Assembly (NCBI RefSeq): GCF_018323985.1
Contig: NZ_AP024590.1
Span: 3,162,001 to 3,226,000 of the forward strand
Direction of reading: 5' to 3'
Source: Enterobacter kobei
GTDB taxonomy: Bacteria > Pseudomonadota > Gammaproteobacteria > Enterobacterales > Enterobacteriaceae
Length of the DNA: 64,000 nucleotides
Below, piece after piece: positions 27,833-36,513 of this stretch. The translations under genes and the position numbers were made by a program. The notes under the pieces were generated by a model. That model had not been told where the DNA came from, did no database searches, and was given only the letters and a program-made list of their open reading frames with translations. The first letter of the stretch is position 1. Every line of letters begins with the position of its first letter.

Positions 27833-29142
27833 GCAAATCCAACAAGATGGGCGTTGTGCAGCTCACTATTCTGACGATGGTCAACATGATGGGTTCCGGC
27901 ATTATTATGCTCCCCACTAAGCTTGCGGAAGTGGGCACCATCTCGATTATCTCCTGGCTGGTGACGGCAGTCGGCTCCACGGCGCTGGCGTGGGCCTTTG
28001 CCAAGTGCGGGATGTTCAGCCGCAAGTCAGGCGGCATGGGCGGATACGCGGAATACGCCTTCGGCAAGTCCGGCAACTTTATGGCGAACTACACCTATGG
28101 CGTGTCGCTGCTGATTGCTAACGTCGCCATCGCGATTTCCGCCGTCGGCTACGGCAGCGAACTGCTCGGGGCCACGCTCAGCCCGATCCAGATTGGCATC
28201 GCCACCATTTGCGTGCTGTGGATTTGCACCGTGGCGAACTTTGGCGGTGCGCGCATTACCGGACAGCTCAGCAGTATCACCATCTGGGGGGTGATTATCC
28301 CGGTGATCGGTCTGTCGGTGATCGGCTGGTTCTGGTTCAGCCCGGAGATGTACGCTCAGTCCTGGAATCCGCATCAGGTGCCGTTCTTTGATGCCGTCGG
28401 CTCCTCCATTGCCATGACGCTGTGGGCCTTTCTCGGGCTGGAATCCGCCTGCGCTAACACCGACGTGGTGGAAAATCCGGAGCGCAATGTGCCCATCGCG
28501 GTGATGGGCGGTACGCTGGGGGCGGCGGTGATCTACGTGGTGTCCACCAACGTGATCGCGGGGATTGTGCCGAACATGGATCTGGCAAACTCCACCGCGC
28601 CTTTCGGGCTGGCGTTCTCGCAGATGTTCACGCCAGGCGTCGGGAAAGTGATCATGGGGCTGATGGTGATGTCCTGCTGCGGTTCGCTGCTCGGCTGGCA
28701 GTTCACTATCGCCCAGGTGTTCAAATCTTCCGCTGATGAAGGCTACTTTCCGAAAATTTTCTCGAAGGTGAGTAAAGCGGATGCGCCGGTGAAAGGGATG
28801 CTGACGATTGTCATTATTCAGAGCGGGTTATCGCTGATGACTATCAGCCCGTCGTTGAACAAACAGTTCAACGTGCTGGTCAATCTGGCGGTAGTGACTA
28901 ACATCATTCCGTATATTCTGTCGATGGCGGCGCTGGTGATCATTCAGAAGGTGGCGAAGGTGGAACCGCGGAAAGCGAAGGTGGCCAACGTGGTGGCGCT
29001 GATGGGGGCGCTCTACAGCTTTTACGCGCTCTACTCTTCGGGGCCGGAAGCGATGCTGTATGGCGCGATGGTGACCTTTATGGGCTGGACGCTATACGGG
29101 CTGGTGTCGCCGCGCTTTGAGCTGAAGGATAAGCACGGCTGA
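27829..29142 (+). CDS. potE: Putrescine-ornithine antiporter PotE
   Basis: PotE exchanges external ornithine for internal putrescine across the inner membrane, completing the SpeF decarboxylation cycle. The 437-residue APC-family protein has about 12 predicted helices. It has the N-terminal GSGIIMLPTKLAEVG motif that binds substrate in this family and a conserved glutamate in FLGLESACANTDVVENPERNVP. Its length is close to the E. coli 439. It is translationally coupled to speF (ATGA overlap). Confidence 0.97.
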   Translation: MSKSNKMGVVQLTILTMVNMMGSGIIMLPTKLAEVGTISIISWLVTAVGSTALAWAFAKCGMFSRKSGGMGGYAEYAFGKSGNFMANYTYGVSLLIANVAIAISAVGYGSELLGATLSPIQIGIATICVLWICTVANFGGARITGQLSSITIWGVIIPVIGLSVIGWFWFSPEMYAQSWNPHQVPFFDAVGSSIAMTLWAFLGLESACANTDVVENPERNVPIAVMGGTLGAAVIYVVSTNVIAGIVPNMDLANSTAPFGLAFSQMFTPGVGKVIMGLMVMSCCGSLLGWQFTIAQVFKSSADEGYFPKIFSKVSKADAPVKGMLTIVIIQSGLSLMTISPSLNKQFNVLVNLAVVTNIIPYILSMAALVIIQKVAKVEPRKAKVANVVALMGALYSFYALYSSGPEAMLYGAMVTFMGWTLYGLVSPRFELKDKHG

Positions 29143-29143
29143 T

Positions 29144-29176
29144 AAAAAAAGCCTCCCGCTGTGGGAGGCTTTTTGT
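29144..29176. terminator. Bidirectional terminator between potE and pgm
   Basis: The hairpin GCCTCCC - GCTGT - GGGAGGC (29151-29169) is preceded by seven A residues and followed by TTTTTGTTTTT. It can therefore terminate potE on the plus strand and serve the convergent pgm transcript on the minus strand. Confidence 0.88.
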
Positions 29177-29178
29177 TT

Positions 29179-29250
29179 TTCGCCCGGCGGCGCAGGCTTG
29201 CCGGGCCTACGTTGATCCGTAGGTCGGGTAAGCGTAGTGCCACCCGACAC
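29179..29250. repeat. REP pair between potE and pgm
   Basis: A REP unit (GCCCGGCGGCGCAGGCTTGC CGGGCCTACG) is followed by an inverted one (CCGTAGGTCGGGTAAGC ... GCCACCCGACA). Its position between two convergent genes is typical of a BIME. Confidence 0.8.
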
Positions 29251-29255
29251 TATCA

Positions 29256-30896
29256 TCACGCGTTTTTCAGGACTTCGCTGACAATCTCTACCGCTTCTTT
29301 CTCAATCAGCTTACGGTGTTCTTCACCGAGGAAGCTTTCGCAGTAAATCTTGTACGCATCTTCCGTACCGGACGGACGCGCGGCAAACCAGCCGTTTTCG
29401 GTCATCACTTTCAGCCCGCCGATAGACGCGCCGTTACCCGGTGCTGCGGTCAGACGTGCAGTGATCGGATCGCCTGCCAGGGTGTCTGCGCTGACCATTT
29501 CCGGCGACAGCTTAGACAGCGCGGCTTTTTGCGCCGACGACGCAGACGCCTGCAAACGGTTGTAGCTCGGCGCACCGAAACGCGCGGCCAGCTCATCGTA
29601 ATGCTGCTGCGGGTTTTTGCCGGTCACCGCGGTGATTTCTGCGGCCAGCAGGCACATGATGATGCCGTCTTTATCGGTTGACCACGGCGTGCCGTCGAAA
29701 CGCAGGAAGGACGCGCCCGCGCTCTCTTCGCCACCGAAGCCAAAGCTGCCATCGTACAGACCATCGACGAACCATTTAAAGCCCACCGGCACTTCCACCA
29801 GCTTACGGCCCAGTGCGTCTACGACGCGGTCGATCATCGCCGAAGAAACCAGGGTTTTACCGACGGCGACATCCTTGCCCCACTGCGGACGATGCTGGAA
29901 CAAATAGTTGATGGCGACGGCAAGATAATGGTTCGGATTCATCAGGCCCGCCGGGGTGACGATACCGTGACGGTCATAATCCGGGTCATTGGCAAACGCC
30001 AGATCGAACTTATCGCGCAGTGCCAGCAAGCCCGCCATCGCGCACTCGGAGGAGCAGTCCATGCGGATCGCGCCATCTTTATCGAGGTGCATAAAGCGGA
30101 AGGTCTGATCGACGTGATCGTTCACGATGGTCAGATTCAGGTTGTAGTGGCTGGCGATACGTTTCCAGTATTCGATACCGGAGCCGCCCAGCGGATCAAC
30201 GCCCAGCGTCAGGCCCGCTTTCTGGATCGCTGCCATATCCACGATCTGCGCCAGCCCTTCGATAAACGGCTGCACCAGATCCTGTTCTTTAATATGGCCC
30301 GATGCCAGCGCCGCATCCAGCGGGAGGCGCTTCACGTCTTTCAGGCCATCGGCCAGCAGCTGGTTGGCGCGATCTTCCACCACTTTGGTGACGTTGGTAT
30401 CGGCCGGACCACCGTTAGGCGGATTGTATTTGATACCGCCATCTTCCGGCGGGTTGTGCGACGGGGTAATGACGATGCCATCGGCCTGAGCGCCACCCTT
30501 TTTGTTGTGCTCAAGGATCGCATTCGATACGGCAGGCGTCGGCGTGTAGCCGTTATTTTCCTGCACCACCACGTCCACGCCATTGGCCGCCAGCACTTCC
30601 AGCACGGAGATAAACGCAGGCTCTGACAGCGCATGGGTGTCTTTACCCACATAGCACGGCCCGGTAATGCCGTTTTTCGCGCGGTTTTCCGCGATCGCCT
30701 GGGCGATAGCCAGAATGTGCGGCTCGTTAAAGCTGTGACGGGCAGCGCTGCCACGATGGCCTGATGTTCCGAATTTGACCGCATGTTCTGCATGACCCAC
30801 TTCCGGCTTCAGCACGTAGTACTGCGAGGTAAGTTGGGCGACGTTAATCAGATCGCTCTGCTGTGCAGGTTGTCCCGCACGTGGGTGGTTAGCCAT
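29256..30896 (-). CDS. pgm: Phosphoglucomutase (alpha-D-glucose 1-phosphate)
   Basis: Pgm interconverts glucose 1-phosphate and glucose 6-phosphate, linking glycolysis with UDP-glucose and glycogen synthesis. With the ATG at 30896 it has 546 residues (MANHPRAGQPAQQSDL), identical in length to E. coli. An in-frame upstream ATG would add seven. The catalytic phosphoserine loop TPSHNPPEDGG, the Mg-binding DPDYDRHG and the sugar loop GEESAGAS are intact. It is 24 bases downstream of seqA and probably cotranscribed, as in E. coli. Confidence 0.97.
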   Translation of the reverse strand: MANHPRAGQPAQQSDLINVAQLTSQYYVLKPEVGHAEHAVKFGTSGHRGSAARHSFNEPHILAIAQAIAENRAKNGITGPCYVGKDTHALSEPAFISVLEVLAANGVDVVVQENNGYTPTPAVSNAILEHNKKGGAQADGIVITPSHNPPEDGGIKYNPPNGGPADTNVTKVVEDRANQLLADGLKDVKRLPLDAALASGHIKEQDLVQPFIEGLAQIVDMAAIQKAGLTLGVDPLGGSGIEYWKRIASHYNLNLTIVNDHVDQTFRFMHLDKDGAIRMDCSSECAMAGLLALRDKFDLAFANDPDYDRHGIVTPAGLMNPNHYLAVAINYLFQHRPQWGKDVAVGKTLVSSAMIDRVVDALGRKLVEVPVGFKWFVDGLYDGSFGFGGEESAGASFLRFDGTPWSTDKDGIIMCLLAAEITAVTGKNPQQHYDELAARFGAPSYNRLQASASSAQKAALSKLSPEMVSADTLAGDPITARLTAAPGNGASIGGLKVMTENGWFAARPSGTEDAYKIYCESFLGEEHRKLIEKEAVEIVSEVLKNA

Positions 30897-30920
30897 TGCC
30901 TGGTCCTTCTTATGCAAGGA

Positions 30921-31466
30921 TTAAATTGTGCCGCAAACCTTCTCGATCAGTTCCGTCGGGAACTGCATCGACTGCATGATGTGTTCGATCATGCCGCATT
31001 TACGGCCCGTATTAGTGTTCGTGATAACCCAGTAAGGTGTGCCTGGCACTTGTTTGGGTTTGGTCTGGTTTCCGCTTTGCAGCAGCGTTTTCGAATCTTC
31101 TGCAAAGTAAACGCGCGTACGGCCATGTAATGACTCGGTGGCGTCGGCGAAGCCTTTTGCGTCCAGTGAATACAGTGTAGACAGCACCAGCATAAAACGA
31201 TTAACCGCGCGCTTCTGATCGGCGTATTCGTCAGACAGCAGCAGTTCACGCATCGCGCGGACTTTATCTTTTACCGGGTTTGATGCGACGCCAGAGACAG
31301 GGCTGACAGCGGCAGCCGGTGCGGCTTTAGCCACAGGCGACGCTGACGGGGCGGCGGCAGAAAACTTCAGCATGCGCCTTAAAATGTCGGATGCACTCTC
31401 GCCAATGTGTTTCGTGTGGCTGGCAATATAGGTATAGAGTTCATCATCAACTTCGATCGTTTTCAT
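30921..31466 (-). CDS. seqA: Replication initiation negative regulator SeqA
   Basis: SeqA binds hemimethylated GATC sites, sequesters oriC after initiation and organises newly replicated DNA. The 181-residue protein (E. coli also 181) has the N-terminal oligomerisation domain (MKTIEVDDELYTYIASHTKHIG), an Ala/Pro-rich linker (about 37-65) and a C-terminal DNA-binding domain with GRTRVYFAED and TPYWVITNTNTGRKC. It is divergent from ybfF across 183 bp and leads the seqA-pgm operon. Confidence 0.97.
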   Translation of the reverse strand: MKTIEVDDELYTYIASHTKHIGESASDILRRMLKFSAAAPSASPVAKAAPAAAVSPVSGVASNPVKDKVRAMRELLLSDEYADQKRAVNRFMLVLSTLYSLDAKGFADATESLHGRTRVYFAEDSKTLLQSGNQTKPKQVPGTPYWVITNTNTGRKCGMIEHIMQSMQFPTELIEKVCGTI

Positions 31467-31649
31467 CTTAATCCAGTGAGGTCACTTTTCTGAATACAAG
31501 TCATTGAGATTATAGGGTCAAATCTCAACAGCGGATAGCGGCCAGGCTTTTCTGACGCAAAAGTCAGATAAAGATGATCCCTTGCAGCCGGGCGGCAGAA
31601 TGGTCAACATGATACCCTAACCTGAGAGAGCGAAAAAAAGAACTTTGCC

Positions 31650-32423
31650 ATGAAATTGAATAGCCGCGCGCAAACTGCACAACAATCGCACAACAATTCT
31701 CCCATCGTCCTTGTTCACGGTCTGTTTGGCAGCCTCGACAACCTCGGGGTGCTGGCACGCGACCTGGTGACTGACCACGACGTCATTCAGGTTGATATGC
31801 GTAATCACGGGCTGTCTGCGCGGTCGCCGGAGATGACTTACCCGGCGATGGCGCAGGATCTGCTGGATACGCTGGACGATTTGCAGATCGAAAAAGCCAC
31901 CTTTATCGGCCACTCGATGGGCGGCAAAGCGGTGATGGCGCTGACCGCGCTGGCACCGGCGCGCATCGATCGACTGGTGGCGATCGATATTGCCCCGGTG
32001 GATTACCAGGTGCGCCGCCACGACGAGATTTTCACCGCCATTAATGCGGTGACACAGGCGCAGGTGAGTACCCGCCAGCAGGCCGCCGCCGTGATGCGCG
32101 AGCATCTGGACGAAGAAGGCGTGATCCAGTTTTTACTCAAATCCTGGGCTGACGGCGCGTGGCGCTTTAACGTGCCGGTGCTGTGGGAGCAGTATGAGAA
32201 CATCGTCGGCTGGACCAGAGTGCCGGCTTTCGATAAACCGACGCTGTTCATTCGCGGCGGCAATTCTCCCTATGTCACCGATGCGTATCGCGAGGCGCTG
32301 CTTGCGCAGTTCCCGCAGGCGCGGGCGCATGTGGTGGCCGGTGCCGGGCACTGGGTGCATGCGGAAAAACCCGATGCCGTGCTGCGGGCGATCCGCCGCT
32401 ATCTGACTGATAGCGTCAGTTGA
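31650..32423 (+). CDS. ybfF: Alpha/beta-hydrolase esterase YbfF
   Basis: YbfF is a cytosolic acyl-CoA/ester hydrolase of the alpha/beta fold. The 257-residue product has the oxyanion region VLVHGLFGS, the nucleophile elbow GHSMGGKA with its serine, and the late catalytic histidine in GAGHWVHAEKP. E. coli YbfF has 254 residues. It stands divergent from seqA and precedes ybfE. Confidence 0.94.
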   Translation: MKLNSRAQTAQQSHNNSPIVLVHGLFGSLDNLGVLARDLVTDHDVIQVDMRNHGLSARSPEMTYPAMAQDLLDTLDDLQIEKATFIGHSMGGKAVMALTALAPARIDRLVAIDIAPVDYQVRRHDEIFTAINAVTQAQVSTRQQAAAVMREHLDEEGVIQFLLKSWADGAWRFNVPVLWEQYENIVGWTRVPAFDKPTLFIRGGNSPYVTDAYREALLAQFPQARAHVVAGAGHWVHAEKPDAVLRAIRRYLTDSVS

Positions 32424-32556
32424 TTAAAAACCCGGCGACCGAGCGCCACGATGCGCCCGGTCGTTGGCGTGCCCCTCTCCCTGATGTATGATGGCGCGCT
32501 TATTGCGCAGGGCCTCCACCAGGCAGCTTGTTTTTCCCCCGACGTCACTCAAAATC

Positions 32557-32850
32557 ATGGCTAAAGAACAAACGGACCGCACGACACTCGATCTGTTCGC
32601 GAATGATCGTCGCCCAGGACGACCGAAAACGAATCCGCATTCGCGTGACGAACAGTTGCGCATTAATAAGCGGAATCAGCTGAAACGCGACAAGGTTCGT
32701 GGCCTCAAACGCGTCGAGTTAAAACTGAACGCGGACGCCGTTGAAGCCTTAAACGAACTGGCCGACGCCCGCGATATCAGCCGCAGCGAACTGATTGAAG
32801 AGCTGTTGCTGGCTCAGCTACAGCTGCTGCATCGCCAGGGGATAGTCTGA
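32557..32850 (+). CDS. ybfE: LexA-regulated protein YbfE (ribbon-helix-helix-like)
   Basis: The ATG at 32557 gives 97 residues starting MAKEQTDRTTLDLF, the E. coli length. The first half is very basic (about 20-50). The second half (RVELKLNADAVEALNELADARDISRSELIEELL) looks like a ribbon-helix-helix DNA-binding domain. In E. coli the gene is part of the SOS regulon. A longer upstream start is rejected because the added 23 residues are not conserved. Its molecular role is not known. Confidence 0.92.
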   Translation: MAKEQTDRTTLDLFANDRRPGRPKTNPHSRDEQLRINKRNQLKRDKVRGLKRVELKLNADAVEALNELADARDISRSELIEELLLAQLQLLHRQGIV

Positions 32851-33000
32851 AAATCCCGAGAAAAATCACTTTCATGTAGCACAGAGTGCAGTCTGAGGCG
32901 TTTGCAGTTTCCGCGTCCTTCTCAGTTCTGCTATGATTGCCCTTATCCGTGGGCATTGCGCCACCACCATATCATTAAGTTTCAAGAGGTTATTTTACTC

Positions 33001-33531
33001 ATGGCAATCACAGGCATTTTTTTTGGCAGCGACACGGGTAATACCGAAAACATCGCGAAAATGATCCAGAAGCAGCTGGGTAAAGATATTGCGGATGTGC
33101 ATGACATCGCCAAGAGCAGCAAAGAAGACCTCGAAGGTTACGACATTCTGCTGCTGGGCATCCCGACCTGGTACTATGGTGAAGCGCAGTGTGACTGGGA
33201 TGATTTCTTCCCGACGCTGGAAGAAGTCGATTTCAACGGCAAACTGGTCGCCCTGTTCGGCTGTGGCGATCAGGAAGACTATGCGGAATATTTCTGTGAT
33301 GCGCTGGGCACCATCCGCGACATCATTGAACCGCGCGGCGCGACCATCGTCGGTCACTGGCCGACCGCAGGCTACCATTTCGAAGCCTCTAAAGGTCTGG
33401 CGGATGATGATCACTTCGTGGGTCTGGCCATTGATGAAGACCGTCAGCCGGAACTGACCGCTGAACGCGTTGAGAAATGGGTGAAGCAGATTTCTGAAGA
33501 ACTTCATTTAGATGAGATCGTTAACGCGTGA
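33001..33531 (+). CDS. fldA: Flavodoxin 1
   Basis: FldA carries electrons on FMN to pyruvate formate-lyase activase, biotin synthase, IspG/IspH and others, and is essential in E. coli. From the ATG at 33001 it has 176 residues, the E. coli length, with phosphate-binding loop GSDTGNTE, FMN loops TWYYGEAQCDW and GCGDQEDYAEYFCDA. The in-frame extension to 32902 is not conserved and is rejected. It is upstream of fur, with a gap of 288 bp. Confidence 0.97.
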   Translation: MAITGIFFGSDTGNTENIAKMIQKQLGKDIADVHDIAKSSKEDLEGYDILLLGIPTWYYGEAQCDWDDFFPTLEEVDFNGKLVALFGCGDQEDYAEYFCDALGTIRDIIEPRGATIVGHWPTAGYHFEASKGLADDDHFVGLAIDEDRQPELTAERVEKWVKQISEELHLDEIVNA

Positions 33532-33819
33532 TTTCTGTGCGGCGTAACCTGTTGGCTGCGCCGCATTAATAGATAATACCAATCAAAATAACTGCTACAA
33601 TTTTTTAACTTTTTCACACTTACCTGTACAATATCCCCTGTTCGAACCTAACCGTTTTACGGGTTTGTTAGTGATACCACGTTTTATACGCATACTTTGC
33701 TTGAGGACTTGCAGTTTTCATTTAGACATGGCAGTTCTATAATGAGACGCATTAACTCAACGTCATTCTCATTAACTTCCATTTGGAAGTGAATCGTTTA
33801 GCTACAGGACAGATTCCGC
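33532..33819 (+). promoter_or_regulatory. fur upstream region
   Basis: In E. coli this interval carries the fur promoter under OxyR and Fur control, and the uof frame that couples fur translation to RyhB. Here it is A/T-rich, with a -10-like TATAAT at 33738-33743. I find no ATG-initiated frame overlapping the fur start. A frame ending at the TGA inside ATGACTGAC (33825-33827) is open only from after 33755 and has only ATT, TTG or GTG as possible starts. A divergent uof is therefore possible but unsupported. Confidence 0.5.
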
Positions 33820-34269
33820 ATGACTGACAATAACACCGCACTAAAGAAGGCTGGCCTGAAAGTCACGCTTCCTCGGTTAAAGATCCTTGAAGTACTCCAG
33901 GGACCTGACAACCACCATGTCAGTGCGGAAGATTTATACAAACGACTGATCGACATGGGCGAAGAAATTGGCCTGGCGACGGTCTACCGCGTGCTTAACC
34001 AGTTCGATGACGCCGGTATTGTAACCCGTCATAATTTCGAAGGCGGCAAATCCGTTTTTGAGCTGACACAGCAGCACCACCACGATCACCTGATTTGTCT
34101 CGATTGCGGCAAGGTTATTGAATTCAGCGATGATTCCATTGAATTACGTCAGCGTGAAATCGCGGCGCAGCATGGCATCCGTCTGACCAATCACAGCCTT
34201 TACCTCTACGGCCACTGCGCCGAAGGTGACTGCCGCGAAGACGACACCGCGCACGATATTCGCAAGTAA
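33820..34269 (+). CDS. fur: Ferric uptake regulator Fur
   Basis: Fur represses iron-acquisition genes when loaded with Fe2+. The 149-residue protein (148 in E. coli) has an N-terminal winged helix (LKVTLPRLKILEVLQ; the recognition helix includes GLATVYRVLNQF). The dimerisation domain carries the metal-binding motif HHHDHLICLDCG and the second cysteine pair CAEGDC near the C terminus. Sequence identity with E. coli Fur is very high. It ends the E. coli-like gene order of the window. Confidence 0.97.
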   Translation: MTDNNTALKKAGLKVTLPRLKILEVLQGPDNHHVSAEDLYKRLIDMGEEIGLATVYRVLNQFDDAGIVTRHNFEGGKSVFELTQQHHHDHLICLDCGKVIEFSDDSIELRQREIAAQHGIRLTNHSLYLYGHCAEGDCREDDTAHDIRK

Positions 34270-34274
34270 CGTTT

Positions 34275-34352
34275 TTGTTTGCCGGGTGGCGCTGACGCTT
34301 ACCCGGCCTACCCGACGTCTGTAGGCCCGGCAAGCCTGCGCCGCCGGGCACT
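34275..34352. repeat. REP pair downstream of fur
   Basis: Two opposed REP-like units, TTGCCGGGTGGCGC...TTACCCGGCCTAC and GTAGGCCCGGCAAGCC...GCCGGGCAC, lie between convergent fur and the acuI-like gene. This is also the point where the gene order departs from E. coli K-12 (where ybfN follows fur), so it marks the left edge of the variable region. Confidence 0.8.
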
Positions 34353-34361
34353 CCCGCCAGA

Positions 34362-35342
34362 TTAAATCTCAATCACCGCACGGCCACGGATCTGTCCGTT
34401 CAGCAGTTTTTCCGCCACCTCTATCGCCTCACTCAGCGGATAGACGGCGCTCAGTTTGTCCAGCGCCGCAGGCGTTAAATACTGACAGGCTTTCTCCCAG
34501 ATCGCCGGACGTTTGGCGCTGCTTACCATCACGCTGTCGATACCGCGCAGGGTTACGCCGCGCAGAATGAAAGGGGCGACGGTCGCCGGCAGATCCATGC
34601 CCTGCGCCATCCCGCACGCCGCGACGATGCCGTCATAACGCACGCTGGCACAGACGTTGCTCAGCGTGTGGCTGCCAACGGTATCAATCGCCGCGACCCA
34701 GCGCTCTTTCTGCAACGGTTTACCCGGCGCACTCAGTTCATCACGGTTGATGATGTCGCTGGCACCCAGCTGTTCACGCATCCATCCGGCTTCCTGCGGA
34801 CGGCCGGTTGACGCCACCACCTGATACCCCATCGCAGCCAGAATGATCACCGCGCAGCTGCCAACGCCGCCGCCCGCACCGGTTACCAGCACCGGGCCAT
34901 CTTCCGGCTTAACGCCATGGTCAAGCACCGCCTGTACGCACAGCATGGCGGTAAATCCCGCCGTACCGATAGCCATCACCTGTTTTGCATCTGCGCCTGC
35001 GGGCATTTTCGTCAGCCATTCGCTTTTCACCCGCGCTTTGCCTGCCAGCCCGCCCCAGTGACGCTCGCCCACGCCCCAGCCGGTCAGCAGCACGCGATCG
35101 CCCACCGCGTAGTCCGCGCTGTCGCTGGCCGTCACTGTGCCTGCGAAATCAATGCCCGGCACCATCGGGAACTGGCGCACAATCGGGCCGCGACCGGTGA
35201 TCGCCAGCGCATCTTTATAGTTAATGGAGGAGTATTCCACCGCGACGGTCACGTCCCCTTCCGGCAACGCCTGCTCGTCCAGTTCCACCAGAGATGCTGA
35301 ATAGTGCCCTTCCGCTTTGTCGATCTGAATTGCTTTAAACAT
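34362..35342 (-). CDS. AcuI/YhdH-type NADPH-dependent (quinone/acryloyl-CoA) oxidoreductase
   Basis: This 326-residue medium-chain dehydrogenase/reductase belongs to the zinc-independent AcuI/YhdH branch. Visible motifs are SSINYKDALAITG, PMVPGIDFAGTV, LLTGWGVGERHWGG and the Rossmann loop VTGAGGGVGS at about 153-162. AcuI enzymes reduce acryloyl-CoA to propionyl-CoA with NADPH. It is clearly related to E. coli YhdH but differs at many positions, so it may be an extra paralogue. It sits between fur and the flagellar locus, transcribed towards fur. Confidence 0.88.
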   Translation of the reverse strand: MFKAIQIDKAEGHYSASLVELDEQALPEGDVTVAVEYSSINYKDALAITGRGPIVRQFPMVPGIDFAGTVTASDSADYAVGDRVLLTGWGVGERHWGGLAGKARVKSEWLTKMPAGADAKQVMAIGTAGFTAMLCVQAVLDHGVKPEDGPVLVTGAGGGVGSCAVIILAAMGYQVVASTGRPQEAGWMREQLGASDIINRDELSAPGKPLQKERWVAAIDTVGSHTLSNVCASVRYDGIVAACGMAQGMDLPATVAPFILRGVTLRGIDSVMVSSAKRPAIWEKACQYLTPAALDKLSAVYPLSEAIEVAEKLLNGQIRGRAVIEI

Positions 35343-35616
35343 GATGGCCTCATTGCATTAATCAAACTTGCCTGTAGTGACGGGCATCACCGCCCTATCG
35401 TCTACAATTATCAGCGACGTTAATACCCACAGATGCTGACGGCAAGCTTTATCAAACCGTTAGCTTAGAAATTAATTAATTATTAATTCTGCGGTTAAGA
35501 CTATTCTTAGATTGATGGGGTTATGATCATTCGATACATTACCCTCCCTGCGGCTAAGCGGAATCTTATGTTGTGAAAAATAAATTAATACTCAGCAATT
35601 TATTAACAAGTCACCT

Positions 35617-36513
35617 ATGCAGATAATCGTTAATAACTGGAAGGTTGAGCCGTCGTTAAACGGCCTCGTGCATCGGGAAACGGGTGAGATCCGCCGCCTG
35701 GGTGAATTCCATTTTATTATGCTCGAAACGCTGGTTAATCATGCCGGAGAAGTGGTGTCGCGTGATTTTCTGATGAGCGAAGTATGGAAAAACCGCGTCG
35801 TCGGAAATAACAGTTTGCTGACTGCCGTATATGCCTTGCGCGTCGCGCTGGGCGATGATGGCCGGGTGCAGGAAATCATCAAAACCATTCCCAAAAAAGG
35901 CTATCTGCTGAACAAAGATTTTATTGTCCTGCTTCCGGATGAGCCGTCTGACGCCCCACAACTCCTTACCCAGCCTGATGTACAGCCGGATGAGCCCCCG
36001 ACGGATGAACCTGCCGTAAGCCCGTCTGAACCCCTCGCCGCCCCGGCGAAGCCACGTTATAAAAAAGGGATTATCGCCATCGCCGGGTTTTTACTGCTGG
36101 CAGGGGCCGTGCTGGGCTGGCAGCTATATCAGTCCCGACAGAACACACCTGCTCCGCAGGCGGCGTCGCGCCTGACAATAAAAGAAGAGTTATCGGCACA
36201 AAATGACAAAATAACCTTATTGCATTTGCACCGCACCGGGGTGAATACCGCGGATGCGGTATTGTCGTCGCATATTGCTGAATCGCTGGAAAGCATTAAT
36301 GCGCTGCTTACGACGCATAAGGCAACGATGACGATTTATTATTACGGGGCGGTACAGAAAATGTCGGCGCTGCTGCTGGTAAAAAATCAATGCGGAAAGG
36401 AATATCAACTGTCAATGGAAATTCGCAACTGGCAACAGGATGTTAAAAAACTCGGTCAATTAATTCATCAGGAAACGGAGCGCACTGTTAATGAAATGCC
36501 TGCTTGCCCGTAA
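35617..36513 (+). CDS. Membrane-anchored ToxR/CadC-like regulator (LafZ-type)
   Basis: The 298-residue protein has an N-terminal OmpR-type winged-helix DNA-binding domain (about 1-105). Its motifs are GEFHFIMLETLVNHAGEVVS, SLLTAVYALRVALGDDG and IKTIPKKGYLL. A Pro/Glu-rich linker (about 107-148), one membrane helix (about 152-173, IIAIAGFLLLAGAVLGW) and a periplasmic domain of about 125 residues with one central cysteine follow. This is the ToxR/CadC architecture. The Flag-2 cluster of E. coli 042 has a transmembrane regulator called LafZ next to lafW, and the position here fits. Its 3' end overlaps the next gene by 23 bases. The target genes are not shown by the sequence. Confidence 0.8.
   Translation: MQIIVNNWKVEPSLNGLVHRETGEIRRLGEFHFIMLETLVNHAGEVVSRDFLMSEVWKNRVVGNNSLLTAVYALRVALGDDGRVQEIIKTIPKKGYLLNKDFIVLLPDEPSDAPQLLTQPDVQPDEPPTDEPAVSPSEPLAAPAKPRYKKGIIAIAGFLLLAGAVLGWQLYQSRQNTPAPQAASRLTIKEELSAQNDKITLLHLHRTGVNTADAVLSSHIAESLESINALLTTHKATMTIYYYGAVQKMSALLLVKNQCGKEYQLSMEIRNWQQDVKKLGQLIHQETERTVNEMPACP

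Noticed and set aside
33700..33819. A uof leader frame upstream of fur
   Set aside because: No ATG frame overlaps the fur start. The 16-codon ATG frame at 33742 ends before fur, and the only overlapping frame would need an ATT, TTG or GTG start, so I did not annotate it.
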